DNA of 64,000 bases from Nonomuraea ceibae. GTDB lineage: Bacteria; Actinomycetota; Actinomycetes; Streptosporangiales; Streptosporangiaceae. The notes below the pieces were generated by a model that was not told the origin of the DNA, searched no databases, and worked only from the letters and a program-made list of their open reading frames with translations. Made by a program: the position numbers and the translations under genes. The DNA lies in NCBI RefSeq assembly GCF_019396325.1, contig NZ_JAHKRO010000018.1:1-64000 (forward strand), written 5' to 3'. Of this stretch, positions 1-7,796 are shown piece after piece (the first letter of the stretch is position 1; each line of letters opens with the position of its first letter).

Positions 1-365
1 AGGCCCCCCGAGGTCCCCCGAGGCCAGGCCCCCCGAGGAACCCCCCGAGGAACCGCCCCCACCCGGGGCGGCCCCTCCACCCACCGCCGGCGGGAGGCCA
101 AAGGCCGGCACAGCCGCCCATCCGCAGCCGTGCGGCGGGGTGCCCACCCACACGCCGGCCTCGCCACCGGCCCGCCTACCGTCCACCCCAATCCGGTCGC
201 ACCAGATCACCAAGTGAGGGGGCCCACGTGGGCCACCTTGCCGCCGCAAACGGCGGGGTCCGGCGCGGGCGGCCGGTCCGGGACCGGCTCCCCGCCGCAG
301 CGGACGGCGGAGGCCCAATGAGGGCCTGGCCCTCCGTGGGATGGTCCCCGTGAGATGGCCCGCCC

Positions 366-419
366 ATGTGCGGCCTCCCCGTGTGCGGCCTCCCCGTGTG
401 CGGCCTCCCCGTGTGCGGC
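366..419. repeat. Tandem repeat, 15-bp unit, about 3.6 copies
   Basis: The unit GTGTGCGGCCTCCCC repeats head to tail (copies at 366-380, 381-395 and 396-410, then a partial copy to 419). The copies are identical except for the first base pair of copy one. The unit length is a multiple of three, but no supported gene covers it. Confidence 0.9.
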
Positions 420-453
420 GGGACCCGTGGGACGGCACCCCTGGGCGGCCCCC

Positions 454-593
454 GTGGGACGGTCCGCCCGTGGGACGGTCCGCCTGTGGGACGGTCCGCC
501 CGTGAGATGGCCCGCCTGTGGGACGGTCCCTGTGGGACGGTCCGCCTGTGGGGCGGCCCGCCTGTGAGATGGCCCGCTGTGGGACGGGTCGCC
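454..593. repeat. Degenerate tandem repeat, 14-16-bp unit, nine copies
   Basis: The unit GTGGGACGGTCCGCC(C/T) runs from 454 with copies at 454, 470, 486, 502, 518, 532, 548, 564 and 579. Copies at 502 and 564 carry the variant GTGAGATGGCCCGC(C)T. Copy lengths vary from 14 to 16, so the array would not keep a reading frame. It looks like slippage-expanded non-coding DNA. Confidence 0.88.
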
Positions 594-708
594 GCTGCAA
601 ACGGTGGGGTGAGGGGCGGGCGGTCCTCGATGGGCCTGCTGGCACGGCCGATGGGCGGGTGGCCAGGGGGCGGCGCCCGTCGAAGTGGCTTGCCGGGGCG
701 AGGGGAGG

Positions 709-1980
709 TCAGGCTCGGGTGAGGGTGGTGGTGAGGTGGGTGTGGAGGTCGTCGTCCAGGGGGGTGGCGGCTTGGCGCAGGGTGGCGGCGGTGGCCGGGG
801 TGAGGCGGGCGGCGTGGCGGAGCAGCAGGCGGACGGCTCGTTCCTGGACGGAGCGCGTGGGGTGGCCGAAGGTGGGCGTCAGGGCCGGGGTGAGGGTGTC
901 GGCCAGGGCGGGGGAGGCGCGCAGGACGGCGGCGAGCCAGGAGAGCCCGGCGCGGACGAGGCCGGTCTCGCGGCGGAACAGCAGCGCCTCCAGGGCTTCC
1001 GCCAGGTCGGCCGGGTCGAGGGCGGGCAGCCGCCGCAGGTGGGTCAGCGCCAGCTCGGCGACGGGGCCGGGCGCGGTAGGGAGGAGGCGCAGGTACGTGG
1101 TCGCGTGGGCGGCGATCTCGGCCTCGGTGGGCGCCAGGGATTCGTGGAGCCGGGTGAAGAAGCGCAGCTCGATCGCGTCGCCGCCGAGCAGGAAGCGGCG
1201 GCGGCAGCCGTCGAGCAGCAGGTCGCGGCTGATCACGCCCTCCCGGGCGAGGGTATGCAGGGCGGTGAGCCAGGACAGCGGCCCGTGCTGCTGGTGGCGC
1301 AGCGCCAGGCCGACGCCCTGGGCGGTGAACAGGCGCGGCAGCAGGCCGGGCAGCAGCGGGTCGCCGCGCAGGCTGCTCAGCAGGGCGTCGCGTGACACGT
1401 ACGCCACCACCAGCGGGTCGTGGTCGGGCGGAGTGACGCCGGTGGCGCGCAGCAGCGCCAGGACGAGGGGGAGGGTGCGGTCGGAGCCGCGCTCGCGCGG
1501 GCGGGGCGGCCGGATGCGGAGGGCGAGCCGCACGGCCACGTCGGCCTGCCACTCGGGCGGGCGGGCGGCGATCACGTCCAGGAGGGGGCCGTGGTCGGCG
1601 AACAGCGGGTAGCCGTCGAGGTCCCACAGGTCGAAGTCGCGCCGGGTGATCCAGGCGGCCGCGGCGGCGGGGCTGAGCACGCCGGCGCCCGCGATCCGCA
1701 TCGGCTCGGCCCATTCCGGATGGTCGTCGATCTCGTGCTCATGGTCCCAGGGGCGCGGGAAGGTTGAGGCGAGGCGGCGTTCCTGCTCGCGGTGGGCGCG
1801 GCGGGCGGCGGCGACCTCGGCCGCGTGGGCGCGGGCGACCTGGACGTGGCCGGGCAGCTCGCGGGCGACGAGGCGGCGGCCGGCGGCGTCGAGGGCGGTC
1901 ACCGCGGCGACGGTGCCGGGGACGTCACCGGCGTCGATGAGGCGGCGCAGCTCGTCCCAGGGGGATTCCTGGCGTGTCAT
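709..1980 (-). CDS. Uncharacterised helical-repeat protein
   Basis: A 423-residue cytoplasmic protein with no signal peptide or membrane segment. From about residue 120 it is a run of Leu/Ala/Arg-rich helices that look like HEAT- or ARM-type repeats. It resembles the C-terminal part of long Streptomyces-type proteins of unknown function (possibly DUF6493), and those are usually much longer, so it may be a short or truncated member; that assignment is uncertain. An alternative long frame on the same strand (176-1714) is lower-complexity Arg/Pro-rich and was judged a shadow. The gene lies 33 bases beyond the stop of the SDR gene on the same strand, so the two could be co-transcribed. The 3' side runs into the repeat-rich DNA at 1-708. 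Confidence 0.7.
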   Translation of the reverse strand: MTRQESPWDELRRLIDAGDVPGTVAAVTALDAAGRRLVARELPGHVQVARAHAAEVAAARRAHREQERRLASTFPRPWDHEHEIDDHPEWAEPMRIAGAGVLSPAAAAAWITRRDFDLWDLDGYPLFADHGPLLDVIAARPPEWQADVAVRLALRIRPPRPRERGSDRTLPLVLALLRATGVTPPDHDPLVVAYVSRDALLSSLRGDPLLPGLLPRLFTAQGVGLALRHQQHGPLSWLTALHTLAREGVISRDLLLDGCRRRFLLGGDAIELRFFTRLHESLAPTEAEIAAHATTYLRLLPTAPGPVAELALTHLRRLPALDPADLAEALEALLFRRETGLVRAGLSWLAAVLRASPALADTLTPALTPTFGHPTRSVQERAVRLLLRHAARLTPATAATLRQAATPLDDDLHTHLTTTLTRA

Positions 1981-2013
1981 GACGCCGGAGCCTGGCAGAG
2001 CGCACCGACATTC

Positions 2014-2808
2014 CTACGGCAGGATCGAGTCCACGTACCCGCCGTCCACGCGGACGGCCGCGCCCGTGGTGGCGGAGGCGTACGGGGAGCTGAGGTAGAC
2101 GACCAGGTTGGCGATCTCCTCGGGCTCGATGAGGCGTTGCAGCAGCGACTGGGGCCGGTGTTCGCGCATGAACGCCCGCTGCGCCTCCTCCCACGGCAGG
2201 TCGCGGTCGACGAGCTGGTAGACGAAGTCCTCGACGCCGCCCGTGTGGGTGGGCCCGGCGATCACCGAGTTGACGGTGACGCCGCTGCCCGCCGCCTCCT
2301 TGGCGAAGCCGCGCGACACCGCGAGCAGCGCGGTCTTGGTCATGCCGTAGTGGATCATCTCGGCGGGGATGACGACGGCGGAGTCGCTGGCGATGTACTG
2401 GATGCGGCCCCAGGACCGTTCCCGCATGCCGGGCAGGTAGGCGCGCGTCAGGCGGACCGCGGCGAGCACGTTCACCTCGAAGTAGCGGCGCCATTCGGCG
2501 TCGGTGATGTCGAGCGCCGGCTGGGCGCCGAAGATGCCCAGGTTGTTGACCAGGATGTCCACGGCGGGCAGGTCCTCCAGCACCCGGGCTGCGCCCTCGT
2601 CGGTGGCCAGGTCGCCGGGGGCGGCCAGCAGGACGGCGCCGGGGTGCGCGGCGCGGATGCGGTCGAGCGCGGACGCGACGGACGCCTCACCGCGGCCGTT
2701 GACCGCGACCGTGGCCCCGGCGGTGGCCAGGCCGGTGGCGATGGCGGCGCCGATGCCCTGGGTGGAGCCGGTGACCAGCGCGGTCTTGCCGGTGAGGTCG
2801 ATGCGCAT
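2014..2808 (-). CDS. Short-chain dehydrogenase/reductase (SDR)
   Basis: A classical SDR oxidoreductase of 264 residues, the usual family length. The Rossmann glycine motif TGSTQGIG is at residues 13-20, the NNLG motif at 88-91, the catalytic Ser near 141-143 and the YGMTK motif gives Tyr154 and Lys158. Asn-Gly-Arg at 37-39 after the second strand suggests NADP(H) preference. The ATG at 2808 follows an AGGGGGGA ribosome-binding site. The substrate cannot be inferred from the sequence. The gene stands between an acetyltransferase and the helical-repeat protein, all on the minus strand. Confidence 0.92.
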   Translation of the reverse strand: MRIDLTGKTALVTGSTQGIGAAIATGLATAGATVAVNGRGEASVASALDRIRAAHPGAVLLAAPGDLATDEGAARVLEDLPAVDILVNNLGIFGAQPALDITDAEWRRYFEVNVLAAVRLTRAYLPGMRERSWGRIQYIASDSAVVIPAEMIHYGMTKTALLAVSRGFAKEAAGSGVTVNSVIAGPTHTGGVEDFVYQLVDRDLPWEEAQRAFMREHRPQSLLQRLIEPEEIANLVVYLSSPYASATTGAAVRVDGGYVDSILP

Positions 2809-2866
2809 GTGTTCCCCCCTGATCGCGTTGCCCTGCCATTGTCGGTGACGGGCGGGCGGTTGCCGG

Positions 2867-3346
2867 TCAGGCGGGGCCGCGCCGCCAGAGGCGTTCGCCG
2901 TCGTCGAAGCGGCCGGTGGGGGTCAGGCCGGCGCGGCGGGCCACGGCGGCGGAGGCGGCGTGGTCGGGGTGGATGTGCGCTTCGACGGTGGTGACGCCGT
3001 GCTCGTCGAGCCAGGCGACCAGGGCGCGGGCGGCCTCGGTGGCGTAGCCGTGGCCCTGCTGTCGTTCGCCGACGACCCAGGCGATCTCGGCCCGCCGTCC
3101 CTCGTGGGTGATCGTCGCCTGGACGTAGCCGACGGCCTCGCCGGCGACCCTGATGATCCAGTTGTGCCACTGCTGGCCGGGCGGGCCGCCGGTGACCTGG
3201 CGGGCGTAGCGGGTGCGGAGCTCGTCCAGGGTGGGGGCGGTGCCGCCGGTGAAGGCGTAGAGGTCGCCGGCGAGCACGCCGACCATCTCGTCGGCGTCGG
3301 CGACCGTCAGGGGGACGAGCGTGACTCGGCCCGTAATTTCCGTCAT
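2867..3346 (-). CDS. GNAT-family N-acetyltransferase
   Basis: A 159-residue acetyl-CoA-dependent acetyltransferase of the RimJ/RimL type. The core has the acetyl-CoA loop QQGHGYATEA followed by ALVAWLDEHGVTTVEAHI and the C-terminal SAAVARRAGL segment that typifies ribosomal-protein or small-molecule acetylating GNATs. The frame is open to 3499, but homology-like sequence begins at MTEITGRVTLVPL, so the ATG at 3346 is preferred. The acceptor substrate is unknown. The gene diverges from the secreted protease at 3456, so the 109-base gap must hold promoters for both. Confidence 0.88.
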   Translation of the reverse strand: MTEITGRVTLVPLTVADADEMVGVLAGDLYAFTGGTAPTLDELRTRYARQVTGGPPGQQWHNWIIRVAGEAVGYVQATITHEGRRAEIAWVVGERQQGHGYATEAARALVAWLDEHGVTTVEAHIHPDHAASAAVARRAGLTPTGRFDDGERLWRRGPA

Positions 3347-3455
3347 ATCCAGCCATTTTGCCGGTACGGCGGTGGCAGCGCGCGGCTCACTGATTGTGCG
3401 GCAACGGTGACTTAGTGTGCTGAGGGGGATTTGATCTCGATGCTCAGGGGGACCG

Positions 3456-5009
3456 ATGTCACGCCGAAGGACCCTGCTCGCGCTCGCCGTCGCCGGCACG
3501 GCCTGGACAGTGCCGCTGGGGCCGGCCGCGCCGCCCGCGCACGCGGCGCCGGAGCCCGTGCCGCCGGCCGACGCGTCGCCGGTGATGGACCCGGCACGCG
3601 CGGTGGACTACTGGACGGCCAGGAAGCAGTCCAAGGCCGACGCCGCCGAGCTGCCGGAGGCCATGGTGCTGCCGGCCGGGAAACGGCGCGGGCGCACGGG
3701 CGACCGCCCGGCGGCAAGGCCGGGCGAACGGCCAGGCGAACGCTCGGGGGAGCGCTCGGCAGAGCGAGGGGAGCGGCCAGGGGAGCGGCCAGGAGGGCGG
3801 CCGGGGGAGCGGCCGGTGGAAGGGCCCGGGGAGCAGCCGGGGCCCAGGCCGGCCGTGCTGGGGAGCGAGGGCCGGCCGGTGAGCGTGCCGGTGGCCGAGC
3901 GGCTCACCCCGGGCGCCGACGCCAACGGCTACGGCCGCATGCGCAGGCCCTACACCAGGGCCGCCAACAGCCGCGCCACCGGTCGCCTGTTCTTCCTGGA
4001 CGCCGACGGCACCCGCCGCTCGTGCAGCGGCGCCGTGGTCAACTCGGGGAGCAGGCTCCTGCTGGCCACCGCCGCGCACTGCGTGTACGGGGTGTCCAAG
4101 CGCGACAACCGCGGCCGGTGGTCGTCGAACCTGGCGTTCGTGCCCGCGTACGACGGCCATGCCAAGGCGTCGGCCGATCGCGCGCCCTACGGGGTGTGGG
4201 GCGCGCGGCGGGTGTGGAAGCCGCGCGCCTTCACCGGCGAGGGCCACTGGGACTGGGACTCGATCTACGACCTGGCGCTGGTCGAGGTCGGGCGGCGGGG
4301 TGACCGGACGCTGCAGGGCACGGTCGGCGCGTACACGCCGCTGCGCAACGAGGGCGGCCGGTTCACCGTCACCACGCTCGGCTACCCGAGCGACGAGCCG
4401 TACGACGGCACCCGGCAGCTGTGGTGCCTGGGCCGGACGCAGCCCTGGTCCGGGTACGCGCGCCCGGACCGCAGGGTGACGGGCCGCCTCTACACGGACA
4501 ACTGTCACCTGTTCGGCGGCAACAGCGGCGGCCCGTGGCTCGACCGGGACACCGGCCTGCTGCTGGGCGTGCTGTCGTCGGGCGCGGCGGACGAGTCCAC
4601 GGCCGGTTACGCGGTCGCCAACCCGTTCGGCCGGGCCAGCTACGGCGCGCTGGTGCGTGACGCGGACCCGCACGGCGTCTACGATGCGCTGTCGGTCAAG
4701 GGGTCGGTCTCGGGCGCCAGGGTGAGCGCGGTCGTGACGATGCGCGGGCTGGTGGCGGCGAGCGTGCCGGTGACCTTCGAGCTGCCGCACGGCGTGAGCC
4801 TGGCGCCGGGGTCGCGCTGCCGGGCGAGCGCGCGGCAGGTGACGTGCCCGGCGGGCGTGGTGCGGCCCGGCGACCCGGTCACGGTGTCGTTCCCGGTCCG
4901 CGGCGTCGCCGGGGAGCGGGCCTCGTACCGGGTGCGGGTGCCGGTCTCCCACCTGGACCCGGAGCGGGGCGACAACACGCACGTGTTCGGGCCGAGCGCG
5001 CGCAGGTAA
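3456..5009 (+). CDS. Secreted trypsin-like serine protease with Arg/Pro/Gly/Glu repeat linker
   Basis: A 517-residue exported endopeptidase. Residues 1-31 form a signal peptide with a possible twin-arginine start (SRRRTLLAL) and an AHA-type cleavage site. Residues about 80-130 are a repetitive R-P-G-E linker. The trypsin-fold domain follows with a full triad: His208 (TAAHC), Asp272 (YDLALV) and Ser357 (GGNSGGP). The C-terminal 100 residues form a beta-rich DUF11/CARDB-like domain with a Cys pair (SRCRASARQVTCPAG). The start is the ATG after a GGGGGACCG ribosome-binding site. The charged repeat linker may bind wall polymers or be removed on activation; that is inference. The target substrate is unknown. 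Confidence 0.92.
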   Translation: MSRRRTLLALAVAGTAWTVPLGPAAPPAHAAPEPVPPADASPVMDPARAVDYWTARKQSKADAAELPEAMVLPAGKRRGRTGDRPAARPGERPGERSGERSAERGERPGERPGGRPGERPVEGPGEQPGPRPAVLGSEGRPVSVPVAERLTPGADANGYGRMRRPYTRAANSRATGRLFFLDADGTRRSCSGAVVNSGSRLLLATAAHCVYGVSKRDNRGRWSSNLAFVPAYDGHAKASADRAPYGVWGARRVWKPRAFTGEGHWDWDSIYDLALVEVGRRGDRTLQGTVGAYTPLRNEGGRFTVTTLGYPSDEPYDGTRQLWCLGRTQPWSGYARPDRRVTGRLYTDNCHLFGGNSGGPWLDRDTGLLLGVLSSGAADESTAGYAVANPFGRASYGALVRDADPHGVYDALSVKGSVSGARVSAVVTMRGLVAASVPVTFELPHGVSLAPGSRCRASARQVTCPAGVVRPGDPVTVSFPVRGVAGERASYRVRVPVSHLDPERGDNTHVFGPSARR

Positions 5010-5109
5010 AGGCGCACGGCGGCGATGGCAAAGGATGGCGTGTCGGCCGGGCGGGCGCTCCGCCCGTGCTGGCAGGGTCGACGGCGCCGCGACGAGCTGG
5101 GAGGGCCAG

Positions 5110-6744
5110 ATGCGACGTGCCGGGGATGGGGACCAGTTCGACCGGCTGCTCTCCGCTGCGAGGGCCTACTGGGGCAGGCGCCCCGCCGGGCCGGGAACGT
5201 GCGTGGTCGCGGAGGCCATGCACCAGGACATCCGCGTGATCGTCCGCAACCTGCTGTTGGCGAACGCGCTGTGCGATCTGACCGCCGCCCGGCTGGTCGT
5301 GCTGGTGGGCACCGACCGTGACTGGACCCGGGCGCTGTGGGACGACTACGACGTCGAGCGGGTGCGGCGGCTGGCCGAGGCGTTCGGCGCGGCCGAGGTC
5401 GTCGACGTGCACGAGCTGGCCGACCGGCGGCTCGCCGACGAGGGTGACGCGCCCGCCGAGGGCGTCGACGCGGCGGCGCTGGACGTCGTGGAGAAGGCGA
5501 CGCTGATCCGGCTGAACCTGGTGCCCCGGCTGCCGCACGCGGAGGACGAGCAGCACCGCGCTCGCCGGGCCCGCGCCCGCGCCTTCTCCGCCGTGTACGA
5601 CCGGCTGTTCGCCGAGCTCGCGCCCGCCGCGCTGGTCACCAGCCACGTGGACTATGACCAGTGGGGGCTCGCGGTCGAGACCGCGATGCGCCGCGACGTC
5701 CCGGTGGTGCACGCTCAGAGCACCGGGTCGCTGAAGGCGTACGCGCTCTTCCCGGGTGAGGCGCGCGGCCCGGGCGGCTTCCGTGAGGAGCTGACCCGCA
5801 GGATCGCCGCCTACTTCGACGAGCACGTGTGGGCGAACCGGGAGCTGATCAGGCCGGGCGCGGAGCTGGTGGCCTGGCGGGCGAAGGGCAACCTGGGCAG
5901 GCCGAGCTGGTGGCGGGCGGGCAACGTGAGCTCGTTCGAGGTCCGTACGGAGACCGAGCGCCGCCAGCTCCGGCGGCACGCCTGCGACCGGCTCGGCATC
6001 GAGCCGGACCGGCCGATCTTCACCGTGTTCAACCACGCCGTGTCCGACGCGGTGGGGGCGAACCGGGAGGTGTTCGGCGACCTGGCCGAGTGGTTCGAGG
6101 AGACCGCCGAGTTCGCGGCGGCGGAGGAGTCGGTGAGCTGGCTGTTCCTGGACCATCCGAGCCAGGAGCGCTACGACGTCACGGGGCACTTCGGGTCCGT
6201 CGCGGCCCGTTACGCGGGGCGGTCGCACCTGGCGTTCGCGCCCAGCCTCGACCTGTCGAAGAACATGCTGTGGAGCCTGACGGACGCCGGGGTCACCGTG
6301 CGCGGCAGCGTCTCCAGCGAGCTGCCCGCGTTCGGCATCCCCGTCATCCAGGCCGGCTGGTCGGAGTGGAGCGGCTGCGGCCTGTCGAACGTGGCCGAGA
6401 CGCGGGCCGACTACTGGCGGCTGCTGGCCGACGCCGTCGCCCGGCACGCCAAGGGCGAGTCGACGCTCGGCCCGGAGCAGCGTGAGCGGGCCCGGCTGTG
6501 GCTGTGGCTCTACCGGTGCGGCGCCGACGTGTCCTCGCCGCTGCTGCCGCACTGGGAGCTGGGCGACGGCGAGGAGTATCTGCGGGCGCTGTCCGTCAGC
6601 ATGCGGCACGTGGAGCGCGACGGCGATCCGCTGCACTGCGCGGTGCGCCGCATGTGGGAGCGGCGCGAGCCGCTGCTGAGCCGGTTCGACTTCCGGGACC
6701 AAGCGGGGCTGGCCGCGGCCCTGACCGCATCGAGGAGCGCATGA
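5110..6744 (+). CDS. Glycosyltransferase-like / capsule-polysaccharide-type protein
   Basis: A 544-residue cytoplasmic protein with no signal peptide. The layout resembles GT-B-fold capsule or surface-glycan enzymes: an N-terminal segment with VVHAQSTGSLKAYALFP near the middle, and a C-terminal half with WLFLDHPSQERYD and SVSSELPAFGIPVIQAGW, like the donor-binding G-x-P region of capsule and glycerophosphate transferases. No named family could be assigned with certainty. The ATG at 5110 is chosen because it follows GGGAGGGCCAG; the frame opens upstream at 5035. Its stop overlaps the next start (ATGATGA at 6741), so the two products are probably made in similar amounts and work together. Confidence 0.7.
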   Translation: MRRAGDGDQFDRLLSAARAYWGRRPAGPGTCVVAEAMHQDIRVIVRNLLLANALCDLTAARLVVLVGTDRDWTRALWDDYDVERVRRLAEAFGAAEVVDVHELADRRLADEGDAPAEGVDAAALDVVEKATLIRLNLVPRLPHAEDEQHRARRARARAFSAVYDRLFAELAPAALVTSHVDYDQWGLAVETAMRRDVPVVHAQSTGSLKAYALFPGEARGPGGFREELTRRIAAYFDEHVWANRELIRPGAELVAWRAKGNLGRPSWWRAGNVSSFEVRTETERRQLRRHACDRLGIEPDRPIFTVFNHAVSDAVGANREVFGDLAEWFEETAEFAAAEESVSWLFLDHPSQERYDVTGHFGSVAARYAGRSHLAFAPSLDLSKNMLWSLTDAGVTVRGSVSSELPAFGIPVIQAGWSEWSGCGLSNVAETRADYWRLLADAVARHAKGESTLGPEQRERARLWLWLYRCGADVSSPLLPHWELGDGEEYLRALSVSMRHVERDGDPLHCAVRRMWERREPLLSRFDFRDQAGLAAALTASRSA

Positions 6745-7796
6745 TGAGCACGACAACGCTGACCGGGGCCGCCACGACGCTCGACGAGGAGATCGTCCCG
6801 CTGTCGCCGCCGGTCGAGGTGTTCAGCGGGCGGGCGGCGGCGTTGCAGGTGACCGACCAGTTGCATCGCGGCGAGCAGATCGTGGGCCGGTTCGAGCGGT
6901 CCGGGCTGGCCGGGTTCAAGGTGGCGGCGCGGGGCAGGCGGCTGCGGGTCAAGGTGTCGCTGGCGGTGGACGCCACGTCGATGCCGGGCTGGCATCTGCC
7001 GGACGCGCAGGGCAGGGCGGCGACGCGGCCCCGGCTCATCCAGGTGCGCTCGCAGGGGCGGCTGCGCCAGTGCGTGCTGCTCAAGGGCGGCAACGGCATC
7101 CGCAGCGCGCAGGCGGCCTTCGACCTGCTGCCCGAGGAGGTGCCCGACGACGGGCTGGTGTGCGTGGAGGTACTCGACATCGCCGAGGGCGGCGGCGTGG
7201 ACGCCGGGGTGCGCGCGGCCGTGGCGGACGCGATCATGGAGTGCGGCACCGCCGGGCTGCGCATCGACGGCGTCGCGTTCGAGGAGGGCCGCGACGACGG
7301 CGAGCCCGGCGGCGGCGAGACGCTCGACGGAGCCCGCTGCGAGATCCTGTCGCTGATCAGCTCGGGCGGGCTGGCCAACCCGAACCGGCGCGGCCCCCGT
7401 ACGGTGCGTACCGGGATGTTCGTCGTGAACCCGGTCCCGCCCGGCATGTTCGGCTCGGGCGGGCGGCTGACGATCCGGCTCGGCAGCCGGGCCGACACCA
7501 CCCTGCGCCCCGCCACCGCCCGCGACCGCGCGCTGATGCGCCGGGCGGTGCGGCGGGCGGGCGGCGAGGCCAGGCGGCTGCGTCACGCCGCCCGCGAGGT
7601 GCTGTGCTCGGCGGCGCCTTCCGTGACCGGCGTCATGAGCGTCCAGGACGGCGCCCTGCCGATGCCGACCAGGATCACGACCGGCAACACGCTGGAGCTC
7701 GACCTGCCGGCCCCGGTCACCTCGCCCGTGCTCGTCTTCGTCGACCCGGGTGAGTGCGCGCTGCCGACCCTGGTCTCAGCGACCTGGACTCCCTGA
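6741..7796 (+). CDS. Uncharacterised protein coupled to the glycosyltransferase-like gene
   Basis: A 351-residue soluble protein that I do not recognise. There is no signal peptide, membrane segment or obvious catalytic motif. The N-terminal half (residues about 20-170) looks beta-rich and contains LIQVRSQGRLRQCVLLKGGNG. The middle carries an acidic, Gly-rich loop (EEGRDDGEPGGGET), and the C-terminus is again beta-rich. The start ATG (6741) or the adjacent one (6744) overlaps the stop of the preceding gene, indicating translational coupling. Its last 21 bases overlap the 3' end of the convergent GH5 gene. A partner or accessory role in surface-glycan synthesis is inference from position alone. 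Confidence 0.75.
   Translation: MMSTTTLTGAATTLDEEIVPLSPPVEVFSGRAAALQVTDQLHRGEQIVGRFERSGLAGFKVAARGRRLRVKVSLAVDATSMPGWHLPDAQGRAATRPRLIQVRSQGRLRQCVLLKGGNGIRSAQAAFDLLPEEVPDDGLVCVEVLDIAEGGGVDAGVRAAVADAIMECGTAGLRIDGVAFEEGRDDGEPGGGETLDGARCEILSLISSGGLANPNRRGPRTVRTGMFVVNPVPPGMFGSGGRLTIRLGSRADTTLRPATARDRALMRRAVRRAGGEARRLRHAAREVLCSAAPSVTGVMSVQDGALPMPTRITTGNTLELDLPAPVTSPVLVFVDPGECALPTLVSATWTP

Larger units (their letters stand above)
1..708. other. GC-rich stretch without a supported gene
   Basis: No open frame here has a convincing start, ribosome-binding site or recognisable protein; the long frames are by-products of extreme GC content. The first 60 bases contain several copies of a CCCCCCGAGG-like word. 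A GCAAACGG(C/T)GGGGT block occurs near 246 and again near 596. Bases 366-419 and 454-593 are tandem repeats, listed separately. The stretch lies downstream of the minus-strand gene ending at 709. Confidence 0.6.

Noticed and set aside
366..593. CRISPR array
   Set aside because: The repeats are 14-16 bases with no unique spacers, and no cas genes are present.
176..1714. 512-codon minus-strand frame overlapping the 709-1980 gene
   Set aside because: It is an Arg/Pro-rich low-complexity frame running into the tandem repeats; the alternative frame at 709-1980 has normal protein composition.
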